A stretch of DNA of 64,000 nt from Istiophorus platypterus (GCA_016859345.1 CM029112.1:15446725-15510724), one strand, 5' to 3'. Positions 12,140 to 24,779 are shown, counted from the stretch's first letter. The notes: generated by a model not told the origin, from the sequence alone. Program-made: numbers and translations.

Positions 12140-12160
12140 CAACAACAACAACAACAACAG
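12064..12160. repeat. (AC)36 microsatellite followed by (AAC)n
   Basis: A pure AC array of about 73 bases (12064-12136) runs directly into about seven AAC units (12138-12159). This is the longest pure dinucleotide array in the window and probably highly polymorphic. Confidence 0.97.
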
Positions 12161-12269
12161 TACTATTTCACAGTCATACACACATAGACAGGTAGAAAAC
12201 AGTCATATCCAGACAGACACACTATTTTGTGCACATGCACTCAGAAATGTTGTGTATTGTATACATTGA

Positions 12270-12402
12270 ACACACATACACACACGCACTCACACACACA
12301 CACAGACATACACGCACTGGCGCACACACACGCACACACACACACGCGCACGCACACACACATCACGCACACACACATACACACACACACACACATATAC
12401 AT
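12270..12402. repeat. Impure CA repeat
   Basis: CA-rich tract with frequent CG, TA and GA interruptions, such as cgcactcacac and acgcgcacgc. Several T/H-rich and V/C-rich open frames here are repeat artefacts. Confidence 0.9.
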
Positions 12403-12810
12403 ATACATGAGGAACAACAGCAGATGGCTGAGTGACCCTGAGGTTTTGTCCCTGCGTCAGTTTGCTTGACATTCTGGACACAGTTGTCACTTAGACTTAG
12501 AAGCAGTTGTGCTCTCTGTCTAACAAAAGACACACACACACAGCCATACTGTACATGCACAACGCAGGAAAACCTGAATGAATGCACATTTAATGCGTGT
12601 GGACACAGACTTTGCCTTGTGAGGACCTCAATTTTTTTTTTTGGCTAGGCTATTGTCAATCCTGTAGAGCTGCAGTGTATCAGGGTAAAAACTTAAAATG
12701 TACTTAAGGCAGAAGAAACATTTTCCCCTTAAAAACAGATATAGAATTGAGGGTCATGTATCAGGCAGCTTTACCATTTAGAGCAAAATCTGATTACCCT
12801 AAGCTCTTGA

Positions 12811-12812
<2 letters not shown>

Positions 12813-12892
<80 letters not shown>
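12813..12892. repeat. (TATC)20 tetranucleotide microsatellite
   Basis: Twenty uninterrupted TATC units (80 bases), ending in a single CCAT variant. GATA/TATC arrays of this length are typically hypervariable in fish. Confidence 0.97.
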
Positions 12893-12899
12893 CATATTT

Positions 12900-15800
12900 C
12901 TAACTATTTTATGACAGTCGGAAAAGAGGTGAGGTATATGTCAAATGGGTGAGAGGGAAAGACAATGAGTTTGCGTGGGAGAGAGATAAGAGGGCACTTG
13001 TGGATAGTGTGTGTTAGTGAGCGCGGGAAAGATTAAGGTAGAATGCGCATGTGGTTCACGGGGGGTACAAGGGTGATGAATTGCCAGTAATTTTCTATAC
13101 GCTGTGATTATATGAGACTTCATAAATTAATCTATTGTGAGTAGAACTCACACACAGAGGTGGCAATTTGCGAAGTAATAAGGAGGAAATGTCAATTCCA
13201 CGCTCCGCTCTACATAAAGACCTTCATGGGTCTTCTTCCTCTGTATCAGTTATTAGTGGCTGTATTGCAGCTGCATAATGGATGGAATGAGGCTCAGTCC
13301 TTATACACGCACACACACGCATGCACATTAAAAGAGAGGGGGAAACACATGACACTCACACATGACACATGCACAGTCACACTTTCATTTAAAGAGTCAC
13401 AGTAATATAATTACGAAGGTAATCATAAAGGGGTTGTGTGATAGCGTGGAAAAAACTGAAACCACGTGTGGAGAGTCTAGAGGTGTTTAATTGTTCAAAC
13501 TATTTAGAGACTCGGTGAACCATCAAAGTACATGAGAAAATGAATGAATTAATTGCCTGGCTCTCCAAGCTCAAAAAAAAACAGAAACAGAAAAGATTGT
13601 CCTTCTGGATATACAGCCATCATAATGATAAGATTTTGAATATTTTAAGATTGAAATGATGCATAATGCTTCACATTTGGTAAGAAAAAAAAATGTCACA
13701 AATTTATCAGGCATTATCTCAAAAATTATCCTCTTTGAAGTATTGCAGTGTACAGTAATGTACAGATTACTGTGATTTTAATGTACTTTATTTTATTCAT
13801 ACTGGTCCCCACTTTGTCACTTGTTGTGTTGCTCACTTTTTACAACAGTTTTTATAAGTTTACAGCAGTGATGGACGTCTGCGGAATGTGTTTTGATTAC
13901 GTGGGCGATGCGCTGATTTTCGTTTCAGATCACAGCCTCAAAAATGTTATATTTGATGCTTTCACATTCAAGGTAAAATTGCTTTTCTGATTTGTGCATG
14001 AGTCAGATGCAATAATAAAGGAAGGACGGAGAGTAATAGCAAAAATTTGGAGACGTGGGAGGCGAGGACAGCAAGGCATGTGAGAGAAAGCTGTGGAGGC
14101 TGCAAGACAGAATGTTCCACCAGATTTTGGCAGATGCTGTCATTAAAAAGACATAGTCAAACACTTCCAGCTGTGGAAATGGAATAAATGTTTACAAAGA
14201 GAGGATGTGATTCCTTATTAATAATACAATGCAACATATTTAGTTAAAGTCCCTCACTGGGACTGCTCGCAGACAGTAGTAGACAGTAGTCTTAATTGTG
14301 ATTTATCTGGTCACACTTTAACCAGTCTGTGCTGGTCATGGATTTATTAAGCTCTAACAGTTTTTTTATTGACATTATGGTTGGAGTTATTGCATTATTA
14401 AATATAAATATGAAATACATTAAATTATTATGATTTTTTTTTTGGCTTCGTTGGGCAAAATGTGTGCGAATGTGTAGACATTTATCTCTGGCTACTTTGA
14501 ACAAAGAACTTCATGTCTTTTTGTCCTTCCCGGTGTGTTTGTGTGTGTGTGTGAGTGAGAATTTTTGGTATTTGTAAATGTAACACGTAGTATGTCAGAT
14601 GTATGTAAGTCTCTAGCTTCTTCAGTTATTAAGGTTGTATGTTTTTCATGCACACATGCATCTGACAGGGGCTACACCGCGGGCAATTATAAAGGAGGAC
14701 TATTGAAGGGTCACTGAGAATAATATCACACTCACTCATTAACATTTCATACTGTACCAAGCATTTGCTGTCTGGATGGATGACAGCCCAAAACTGTCCA
14801 GTTGCATAATGTTTATGCGGAATTTCAAGATGACTTATGAGCTAGCTTTAAAGAGTAAGTTTACAGCATCCCTGATGGGTTTATAGTATTCAGACACACA
14901 ATTTAACAATAGGACTGCTGTACTCAGCCTCCACCAATATTAATGATTTACTTCCAATTATATTATCCATTATATGTGGGAATCTATTTGTAAAAAATGA
15001 TGAGAGGGGAAAAGCGTTTCTCATATTTAACAATGTTCAGTAAGTTTACTTGTTTTTGTCAATTCAATTTACCTTAAGGTCTGTATTAATATTACAGAGA
15101 TGATGAAGATTTCATTTATCTTGCCACTCTTATCTTGCCATTCACTAAATGAACGTCTGCCAAAGAGGAACAACAGCATCAGCAAATTTAGTCGTAAAAA
15201 AATGACAATTCTTTACATTGATGTGACAAAGCCCTCAGGCAGAAAAAGGAATTATGATTGTTTGTCAGCAGCAAAGGAGGAATTTGGGGCTTATTGCAGA
15301 TCCACAAAGTTTGTTAGATGGAGAAGGTGGAAGGACGGGATGACAAAACGCTGGACGCCGTCAATGGAGACCAGTGTTAGCTTCCTCTTTCCTACCAAAA
15401 GCCAACATTTTTTAACCATGATAGACATTCTGTCACCTTACAGCAGCTATAACTGATGTTTTACGATACCAATGTATCATATGACAATGTGAGAACAATT
15501 TGACAACGTGAAAGGGGACGCTCATAATGTGATGAGAATTATTACCTGCACCTGCCGCTCCCCTCAGCTTCAAAGAGCTCTGTAGCAATGTTTAATTCAT
15601 AGTTTAGCTTCCTGGTTTGTAAATTTTAGCTCACTCTCAGGGCTTTCGTGATGTAGATTTTAGCCGCTAAAGAGCCAGACACTTCTCGACCTCGAATGAA
15701 AACTATGATATTGCTCATCAACCGCTGGATGCGTGATCAGCTTGCCATATGAATGTCAAAGTCGTGTTCGTAGCCTTTTTCCACGAAGAAAAAAAACAAA

Positions 15801-17190
15801 ACGGCCGACCCCCCATAGCAATGTCATATCAGAAAAAGGTTTGATTTTTGCGACAGAGTTTTGTAACAGTTTTAGGATGCGCTGACAGATGATGCCGTCC
15901 TGCTGATGGGGGCCTGTATCTGTCGTGCTGGGGGGCAGTTACAAATGACGTATTTTGTCATTTAATTTGGAAGAGTTTTTTTTTCTAATTAGGACTGCAA
16001 CTAGATTTGACATAAATGACTGATGGCTATAAACAGCAAAGAAAAAAAGATGTTCTGTAGTGCATGACGTTCAAACTCTGTCATTCGAACAAACTTAGCC
16101 AAGAGTGAAAGGAATATTAGTTACCTGTGGTAGTTACCTCCAGTTCTGTAAGTGCATAACTCTCTTAGTCCTTATTTAACCTGAAGTGCAAATCTGCTAT
16201 TTTCCAGCAATTAGAGTCATCTAGACAGAAAATGAATTACTTATTCTCTGTCTTATCCTCTTTCTTTTATCCTCTTTCTTGCCCAACATAATAGTTACCC
16301 TCGCTGAACAGGATGCATTTAATTGCCTTCCCACCTGCAAAAGGGTAAATGTGTCAGATCAGAGAAGCAAAGCAGATTTACTCCAGAATTTAATGTTTTG
16401 TTCAAATTAGTGACCTAGAGAGCTCTCAGTATGCTCAGTAATCACCTCTGTGAGATCACACTGTATGACTGCATAGGAGAATGCAGTGGGCCTTCTCTCA
16501 ACCCACTCTGGCTATGAAATAATATGTGTGTGAAAGACAGATTGAGAGAGACGGCAAGAGGGAAGAGGAAAAGAGTTTTAATTACCTACTGCTGACATCT
16601 GCAAGCTTGTTCTTATTAGGATCTGATTAAGGGAGAAAGCAGAAATTACAGGTGCTATGAGCAAGATGAGAGAGTGGAGAAAAACAGGGGAGATTGAAAA
16701 GAGAGGGAATGAGGAGTCAGGAGAAAATGGGGAGGGACAGTATGGGAGATGAAAGGAACAATCTCCACTCTGTTTCCAGGTTTAGAACGTGAATATTTCC
16801 CAGGGGGCCGCATGACGCCGGGCTTTTGCCCTTCAGCACACGGGGAAGGTAACTGTCAGAGTGGACCTTATTTACCCTATGCACATATACATACAGCTCC
16901 ACACATACCGATACGGTCAAGGGTCTGGAGATAATAAAACATTATCATTTATTCAGCTAAAAGATGATAGGAAGATAATTATATGTTGTTTTTATTATAT
17001 AAAATGTTAATGCACCATTTCCAAGGAAACTGCAATTAAAGACAAGTGGAATTTCTCACTTAAGTTTTGTTTTATATATGTGAAACAATTTGTATGATGT
17101 TATGCATGCACTTCACTGAAATGAAAATCAATTTGATTATTTTGTTGCAGAATTTTGTATATATTTGTATATATTCTGAATTTTGATGTG
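12900..17190. other. Non-coding stretch, no gene seen
   Basis: Unique AT-rich sequence with a few short CA/GT tracts (13310-13320, 14534-14553) and a purine-rich area at about 16540-16750. The longest open frame (15100-15456, 118 codons, plus) has no recognisable domain and its length is not unusual for chance. An exon-like segment at 13866-13972 is discussed as a finding. Confidence 0.5.
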
Positions 17191-17197
17191 AAAATAA

Positions 17198-18430
17198 GTC
17201 AAGTATTCAGACCCCTTCACTTTTGCACTTTGTCTTGTAGCATTAATTGTAATTGTTGTCATTTTGCACGTCATTCTACACTCAATAATCTGTAAAAGCA
17301 AAGTGAAAACGTGTTTTTAGAATTTTTTTCATGCCTGTTTCTCCTTTTCCTCATAACAGATCCTCTTAAATTCCACTGGATCGGATAGGATATATCTGCC
17401 AACCTCGATCTTCTGGTCTCTGCACAGACATTCTATGGGGTTTAAGTCTGGGCTTGTCCGAGCCAGTCAGAAAACTGTCCTGAAGCCACTCCTGGTTGCC
17501 TTAGCTGTACGCTCCAGGTTATTGTTGTGTTGAAAGTCGAACCATCACTTTGTTACTTTATGGCTTCAAGGACCTCTCTGTGTCTGGCTGCATTCATCCT
17601 TCCTTCAGCCTCCCTGTCCTTGCCTCTGAGACTCACCTCCATAACATGATGCTGCCAGCACTATGCGTCACAATAGGGATGGTATTAGCAAGGTGATGAC
17701 ATATTGTTTGGATTTCTGACCAAAGACTCCAATTTTTGTCTCATCAGACCAGATAATCTTTTTCATCATGCTCTCAGAGTCCCTTAAACGCCACTTGGCA
17801 AACATCAAGTGGGCTGTCATATGCCTTTAACTCAAAGTGGCCTCTGTCTCGCCACTCTTCCATAAAAGCCTGATTGATGGAGTGCTGCTGAGATGGTTGT
17901 ACTTCCAGCAGGTTCTCCCAGCTCTGCTGAGAATTTCTGAAACTCTGTTAGAGTGATCTTTGGGTTCTTGGTCAGGGAGGTGACCAAGAACAATTATTGA
18001 GGCCACTGGTCTTGGGAACACTAAAAGCTTTAGAAATAGTTTGGCAATGGTAACCTTGTCCTGACTTGCACAGAGAGTTCCTTGGACTTCGTGGCTTGAT
18101 TGTTGTCCTGACGTGCTGAGTGAATTGTTGGACCTCACGTACACAGGTGTGTGTCTTTATAAACTATGTCCAGTCAATTCAGTTGGCCACAGGTGGACTC
18201 CAGTCAAGTTCTAGACACATCTCACTGAGAGTTATAGCAAACAGGCTGTATTGGCCACAGATTAGAGCCACAGCAAGGGGACTGAATACTTTTGAAATTA
18301 GGAAATGTAAGTTTTTAATTTTTTAAGAAATTAGCAAAAATAAAAATATGTTCTCACCTTACAATTTTATCTATTTAAAATTAAATCTACATTACATCAG
18401 GTGTGTATAATTGTAAAGGGATCAGAACAC
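17198..18430 (-). mobile_element. Degenerate near full-length Tc1-like transposon
   Basis: The left end carries AAGTATTCAGACCCCTTCAC, the terminal signature of the fish Tc1 group that begins near AAGTATTCAGACCCCTTGAC. A related inverted end lies near 18280-18420. On the minus strand the transposase is recognisable in pieces: SSHEVQGTL, then PRPVASII (helix-turn-helix end, compare PKNTVASII), a frameshifted ITLTEFQ-like segment, TTISAALHQ-like and LWSDETKIGVFG-like sequence around the first catalytic Asp, and the NPIE/NPME-type tail region near 17440. Reading is broken by frameshifts, stops and an internal deletion near 17992 of roughly 80 bases relative to intact relatives. About 1.23 kb, so close to full length but dead. 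Confidence 0.9.
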
Positions 18431-18751
18431 TTTTCTTTCCCTGTCAGAAGAAATATTATCATGGTTCAGTGACTGATTCTTCCACTCTCACTAGTTACAT
18501 TCTGTATTAATCGAAGTTTTGTAGTTTTTGCACGTTGAATCATATCACTGAATGATGTAAATTAAGAGTCAAAGGGAGGAGTTTTACTTATGGGAATTGC
18601 AACAGAAATTACTGTTGCGTGTAAATCAGTGTCTAGAGAAACTAATTTGTCATTTCTTTCAGATACAATGGACTGTGTATGGGAATATTGGAAACTTGAC
18701 AAGGATGCAAGCACATACACACACATAACATTTTACATGCATTACACACAT

Positions 18752-18754
<3 letters not shown>

Positions 18755-18785
<31 letters not shown>
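18755..18785. repeat. (AC)15 microsatellite
   Basis: Pure AC array with impure CA on both sides (18715-18810). Confidence 0.95.
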
Positions 18786-18787
<2 letters not shown>

Positions 18788-18809
18788 CACATGCACGCAC
18801 ACAAACGTA

Positions 18810-20080
18810 TCCTGACTGATTTATGCACAGAAGCACTCACACTGGACAACATCTGACTACATCTAGGAGGCTCTCTTCAAAAACCTGTTTCCTGAAGAGA
18901 TTTGTGGTTGTTTTATGGAGGCGTGGTGGCAGATTGCTTGGATGTAGGGCTCATTCATCAATGTCAACACACTCTCGCACACAGAGTCTACATGCATACA
19001 AACATAACCACTCATAATCTCAAACATACATACACAAGACAAGTAGAAATTACTTTTGAGCTACTCTGACTTTCTGCTCTTCTCCCATCATAGTATGAAA
19101 ATAGTTATCTTCTTATTTTTCTTTCTGAGGGGCACTTCAGCAATGTAGCTGTTTGCCAACACGAGGATTTGAATGAAGTAAGATCTCTTTGCTCGTATGA
19201 TTTTTCTTCCCTTTTTTTCAGTTTACCTGACTAAGTTTGTTCTTTGCTATCCCAGATTGGGGATGACTGGGGTTTAAAGGGGGCTAAATATTCCCTTTAT
19301 TTGATTTTGGATCACATACAGGTTTCGCTTTTTTTTTTTTTTTTTTATATTTCCATTTCATTCACATCCAAATGTTTACTTATAGTGCACAGATTTATTT
19401 GTTCCTGAATCTAGACTTTTATGTTAAACATGAAAGACTGAAATACAAATAAGCCACCAAGACCCACCTAATGAGTGTTACGTTTATGTTCTTAGTGTCC
19501 CCTATTTTGTTTCACATTTGGAAAAAGAAGGAACAACTATTTAAGCCTCACAGCAGTGTATGTCTTTGCATTTATCTAAAAATTGCCTTCTGCCTTGATG
19601 ATCAGGGAAACTTTGGTTCTGTTATGCAATGACACCCATAGAAACCGGACTAATAGTTCCCAGTTAGTGTGACTCTAAACTGTGAGAGAAGAGCCATTCT
19701 TTGATGCTAACTAGGGAATGCAGTAGTCTGAGAGCAACCACCTGTTCCAGCATATGATGGTACCATGGCCAAATTAAATCAAGATGTGTGAATATGTGTT
19801 TGTGTGTGTGCACATACATTCTTCCGTTTGACGTGTGTGAGTACGCGTGTGTTTGTTACAGTAGAGACAAAGATAGAGAGAGACAGCTAGCTTCATCTTA
19901 CATTTATTTCAGACAGTTCAGTAAACAGAATTCAACTCTTACTGACCAAAAAAAGAAGACTTTTTTTTACCACATCATTCCTAATGAGAAATACTTGAAA
20001 AGGCACGTTCATTTGCGAATAACTCATTGCAGAATGTACATTCTGAACTGATTAAATCATAAACTAATCAACTTCAACTG
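18810..20080. other. Non-coding stretch, no gene seen
   Basis: AT-rich sequence with an 18-base T-run (19329-19346). No coding or RNA gene is recognised. Short open frames are isolated and composition-driven. Confidence 0.55.
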
Positions 20081-20081
<1 letters not shown>

Positions 20082-20129
<48 letters not shown>

Positions 20130-20180
20130 TGTGTGTGTCTGTGTGTGTGTGTGTGTCTTTGTGTGTGTGCGTGTGTGTGT
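20082..20180. repeat. (TG)n microsatellite
   Basis: (TG)23 pure from 20082 to about 20128, then interrupted TG with TC and TT variants to 20180. Confidence 0.95.
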
Positions 20181-20428
20181 GGTTGTGTGGGTGGGTGGTC
20201 AGTAGCTAATAGAAGCCCAGACAGATTCTGACTGACTCTGTCCCTGCACTGATCCTACCATCACATAATCCGTATTGACTGCAGAACATCATCATGAGCG
20301 TTTGTGCATACAAGCGTGTGTACAGTTTTCATGTGTGCATACACCCATGTTTGTTTTGTTTACTTTCTCCCAATGTCTTTAGGCAGAGCCAAACACAACA
20401 CGTTCTCTCTCACTTGCATACACGCATG

Positions 20429-20440
20429 CACACACACACA

Positions 20441-20472
<32 letters not shown>
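20429..20472. repeat. (CA)n microsatellite
   Basis: CA array with one GA interruption. It lies between TG arrays at 20082 and 20639, so complementary dinucleotide arrays alternate in orientation within 600 bases. Confidence 0.95.
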
Positions 20473-20479
<7 letters not shown>

Positions 20480-20634
20480 GGTCATCGGCACTGATTTGGT
20501 GTGACAGGGCTGTAATTTTAGCTGTGCTGACTCTCTGGGCTTCTTTCTCTCCCTCTTTTTCCTTCCTACCCCTTTTGGCTTCTGATCACAGGGTGGTGTA
20601 CATCAACCGCGGCCTCCAGCAATGTCTGTTTGTT

Positions 20635-20638
<4 letters not shown>

Positions 20639-20676
<38 letters not shown>

Positions 20677-20700
20677 TGTGCGTGTGCGTATGTGTGTGTT
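20639..20700. repeat. (TG)n microsatellite
   Basis: (TG)17 pure to about 20673, then TTTG/CG-interrupted TG to 20700. Confidence 0.95.
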
Positions 20701-20704
20701 TGCT

Positions 20705-21110
20705 ATTTAACCATGCAGTTTTTCCCAGGGTTAGGTCACAAAGTCATACTAAGGATAAGACTCCTTCACTAACACATTCCAAAATCACTTCTCAACACAC
20801 ACAGACCCTCAACCCTGCACCAGCGTGCTGTGTGTCACAACACATTGAAATCCCCCTAAACAGAGGACCATACAGGTTGTTTGTCCCTACCCTCTGATAT
20901 GACCCACAGGAGCATTTCCTAAATTCTAGATCTCACTTAACAATAAAACATAACTGCTGGACATAATAAAGATTGTTATTTATGGAAGGACAATCTCTAC
21001 ATAATGTATGTATCCAACAACCCTCTCTCCTAGAAATTCCATTCATATATTACCAAATCGTTTTCCCAGTTTTTGATGTTGTGTGACAAACTTAATCATT
21101 GGCTCTAGCA
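20705..21110. other. Non-coding spacer
   Basis: Unique sequence between the TG array and the foldback element. No gene seen. Confidence 0.5.
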
Positions 21111-21112
21111 TG

Positions 21113-21285
21113 TTCAGAGGCAAACTTTTATTTTCGGTGAAACAAAGCGCTATGTTTATGACCTGGTTGCGGTGGATGCCAGGCATACAAAGGGCAGGAC
21201 TGTCACCACAACCACCTCCTGGTGACTCCAGTGCGGGTCATAAATATAGCGCTTCATTCACCGAAAATAAAAGTTTGCCTCTGAA
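21113..21285. mobile_element. 173-bp foldback (MITE-like) element
   Basis: A 51-base left arm (21113-21163) is answered by a 50-base right arm (21236-21285). The outer 29 bases, beginning TTCAGAGGCAAACTTTTATT, match exactly. The inner parts differ by about three mismatches and one indel. The 72-base central loop is unrelated to the arms. I see no clear target duplication. Because the arms are so similar the element is either young or kept paired by gene conversion. A structured RNA gene is the alternative reading, but no family is recognised. Confidence 0.65.
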
Positions 21286-21289
21286 AGTA

Positions 21290-22812
21290 ACCGAGCCGGC
21301 GATTAGGTTCCCTGTGCTGAGGTTTAGGCATCAAAAACACTTAAGATATGATTAGAGAAAGATCATGTTTTTTTATTAAATCTAAATATAAATGTTGTTC
21401 CTGAGGTCACACACACCTTCACCATGTCTGCACACCTCTCCCATGTCGGATTTTTACAACAATTTCTGTAACTTTTGATTGAATAGCTGTGTTGAGGTGA
21501 GAAAATAGCCAGGGATTGGACCTCGTTTTCTAGCTTTTCACCTCCTATTAGAGTGTGGATGTTCGGAACAGCCATAAACAACTTGGCCTCCAACATGCTC
21601 TGATGATAAGTCAAACAAGCTGGTTCTTTTTGTGATTTACTTGACCTTGAAAGGAACAACAAAGAAAGAAAAGAGAAAGAAAGTAAGTAAGAAAAAAAAA
21701 TCTACGACACTGCAGTCAATGACAGTCGAAAATAATCTTTGACATCAATATAACACTGTCAACACTATGTTGTCATAAATCCTGTTGCAAAGGGATGTTT
21801 AGGGAAGACAGTGTTTCCCTTTACTTTATTGAAAAGGAACATGTCAGCAGGGATTTCTTTTTCCCTCAGTATTTCATTTATATCAAGATTTGTAGCTTCA
21901 AGAAAAAGTTGTGTGATGGTTATGTAAGTGATTATGTTTCTGTTCATGATTCCTGAAATAAAGAAAAAAAAACTACAGATAGAAACTTAAGATCAAATGT
22001 CTTACATTTTCTTTGACAATATTCTTGTTTTACAACAATTTTGGGACTCACTGAAGTTCAAATCCCATTATGTAGGGTAATTACATGTGTGGGAATCATG
22101 GAGGGGATGGGGCGAGCAAAACAGCCAAACAAAAGGAAAGGTTGCTCATGGATAATATCGCAGGCCTGTTAATGACCCACAAATAGCCTGTTTCATTACA
22201 GGAGGGTGAGGAGTCCTGAAAATATTTCATGGTTATATTAATTTGTCACAAAAGCAGGGAAAGGGAAATTATTTCTATTCCAATAGCATACTGGAAAAAT
22301 AACCTTGCCATGATGTGTATTATCCCCACTGGAGATATAACAAGCCATCTGCCCCCTGAACAATGTCTGTCAAGGGCATTTGTGTTTATTGGCAGTTCTA
22401 TTTTGGAGAGATGCAAGCTTCGTATGGTCTTTATATGTTATCAATAATTAAATCATGTATTGACATATCATAGGTATATCTCAACTCTGAGATTGTTAGG
22501 TTGCATCTGATATTTTGGTCAAAGGCCAGATGTCTAGGTAAAAGTCTTTGCTTTTTCACTACACGGTTGATAAATATGAGCATCACATTTATTCACATGA
22601 TGGTAAAAATGAACAACAGATCTCTCCCTCTGATTCAGAAACATCTGGCCTAAACAATTAGCTTAAAATTAAAGCTCTGTGTACTCTTTCATTAGCAGAG
22701 AGCAGGTGAAGAGAGAGGCTAGCAACAGGTAACATTACTGATGTTTCTCGTTAAAATCCTGACACCTCTGGCCTCACAGATGTAACCTCAGTGTAAGTGT
22801 GTGTATGTGTAC

Positions 22813-22843
<31 letters not shown>

Positions 22844-24712
22844 CATGTGTTTGTGTAAATGCTTGTGTACATTTGCAGTCCCTGTTAAGGCCACGCCGTT
22901 GTCTGTGTGTCACTAAATAATGACTCTGTCTGAGCTGCGTGCCCTCTGGGCTCTCCTGTCTGCACACAAACACTCGCACACACATACACACACACGCACC
23001 GCTTTGGCTAGCCATGGCTGGCTGATTCTTAAATGTCAGATGACTTCACTCCTGGAACAATATTTATTGAGCCCAGTTTCTTTCTCTCTCTCTCTAGCAC
23101 TCTCTTCAAACCCACTGAAATTCTTAGTGGGTTTGAACAGATGTTTCTGTGTGTTTGTAACGTCAGGTCTACCTGATGTCTGCAGCTGTGTGTTGTACTT
23201 TAAAGGTTTACCTCTTACAAGCCTACACACTTATACACACTTGTACACACTTATTTTCCTCCTCAGCAGTGCCACGTTTCATCAAAGGTATACGCATTCA
23301 CACCTGAGAGAGAACAGTGAAATCCGTCAGGTAAAGGGCTATTCTGTCGCCAGCACCTTCCACACCCAAAGTCTCCCAGCTGCTGCAAGATAACATTATG
23401 GTCATTGGATTGCCTTCTTTATAGAGCCTCTCAGCCACTACTGTACCTCCTGCTTTGCAGAGTCAGATAATATCTGTTGATAAATTTTATATTAAAGCTG
23501 CCCTGGGACACTTCACATATTGGTGCAGTCATCATATTTGTTCTAACCACTCTGGCAGGTCACTGATGATTTATACAAAAGGACAACAAAGTCTAAAGAA
23601 GGAAGAAAGATATCGTGCAATCAAAAACCTCAAGGTGCGTGTGGATTCTACAAAAAAAATTAAAGAGTGTATCTTAAAATTGGTTTCAATAGTGGTCTAT
23701 TGATAAACTTTCAATAAACTCTTAGTAAAATGATATGAGTTTGACAGACTCTGACTGGTGTGTCATTGGCAATTGCAGCACATCTGGACACAATGAAGAG
23801 GAGAAAAACAGTGAACAACTGAGGAGAATTCAACATTAAACAGAATGTAATTGTTAAGCATTTCAAATTTGAGAGTTCTAGTTAAGCTGTGAAATGTTAG
23901 AAATCAGCTGAGGAGGGGAGGTTTATATGTGTTTTCAGTTTAGGCCTTTTGCTGTATTGCATCCTTTTACCAACACATATGCATGAATGTTTCCCTGCAC
24001 GCACACAAATAGTCATTAGTATTAACAATCATACCCGCTCTGCTTTCTGATAAACTAATTTCCATCTAAAACAGGATGGATGAAAGGAGGGGAAGAAAGA
24101 TCAGACAAAGGAAGAGAAAGAGAGGTAGATGAAGCAATGAGTCAGGGACACAGAGACACAGAGGACAAATAATATTAGTGTTGTTGTGTAGCTTCCCACA
24201 TCCTTTAACTTAGTGCAATGATAATGAGTAAGACAGAGTAAGCAATAAAAAGGGCAATCATGGGCAGCATCGAATGGACCTAACATCACTGAACTACAGA
24301 AATGGTCAGAGAGACAAGGTTAGTAGAAACAAGCCAAGCAACATCCGTGTCTTATTAGACCAACACAGTGTAAAGATAATGATTTTATAGTTAAAACATA
24401 TAAATATATATCCAAACAGTAGTACTCCATCCTGTATCCAGTTAAAGAAAAAAGCTTTTATGTTGTGATGTTTTTATAAAAGTTTTTTTCTGGACTATAT
24501 GAACACTGCTGTTGCGAGCAGCCATGTGGAAATCAAAGTGCAGTGGGGAAGGAGAACGGCCATCAACTCTGGGTTAGCTCTTACCAACTTCATCTTGCAG
24601 ACCAACACATTAATAAGTTAGGGAGAATCAGTTTACTAAAACTGTTTGCACTTGTCTGTGCATGAGTAAATGTGTGTGTTTGTACCTGTGTGTATGTGTC
24701 CGTGAGAGACAC
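21290..24712. other. Non-coding stretch, no gene seen
   Basis: Mixed unique and repeat-derived sequence. The part at 21310-21370 (aggcatcaaaaacactta, gagaaagatcatg) resembles a repeat widespread in teleosts. The 99-codon minus frame at 21363-21662 has no domain I can name. Impure TG at 22795-22850 and CA at 22970-22996. The block 22060-22440 is repeat-free and balanced in composition, a possible conserved non-coding segment, but this cannot be shown here. Confidence 0.45.
23105..23137. repeat. Perfect 12-bp inverted repeat (hairpin, 9-nt loop)
   Basis: TTCAAACCCACT (23105-23116) is followed after nine bases by its exact reverse complement (23126-23137). It lies just after a (TC) tract. Confidence 0.75.
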
Positions 24713-24715
24713 TTG

Positions 24716-24716
<1 letters not shown>

Positions 24717-24766
<50 letters not shown>

Positions 24767-24779
24767 TGTGTGTGTGTGG
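24717..24779. repeat. (TG)24 microsatellite
   Basis: Pure TG to about 24764, then one TC interruption and more TG. It forms an inverted pair with the CA array starting 116 bases further on. Confidence 0.95.

Noticed and set aside
12813..12892. CRISPR-like array
   Set aside because: A pure tetranucleotide array with no spacers. The genome is eukaryotic.
15100..15456. 118-codon plus frame with an acceptor-like site before it
   Set aside because: No known motif and ordinary chance length. No donor site or partner exon can be proposed.
21363..21662. 99-codon minus frame that faintly resembles a MADF/SANT-like DNA-binding domain
   Set aside because: The expected conserved Trp spacing is not there, and the flanking sequence looks like a dispersed repeat. 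The resemblance is too weak to call.
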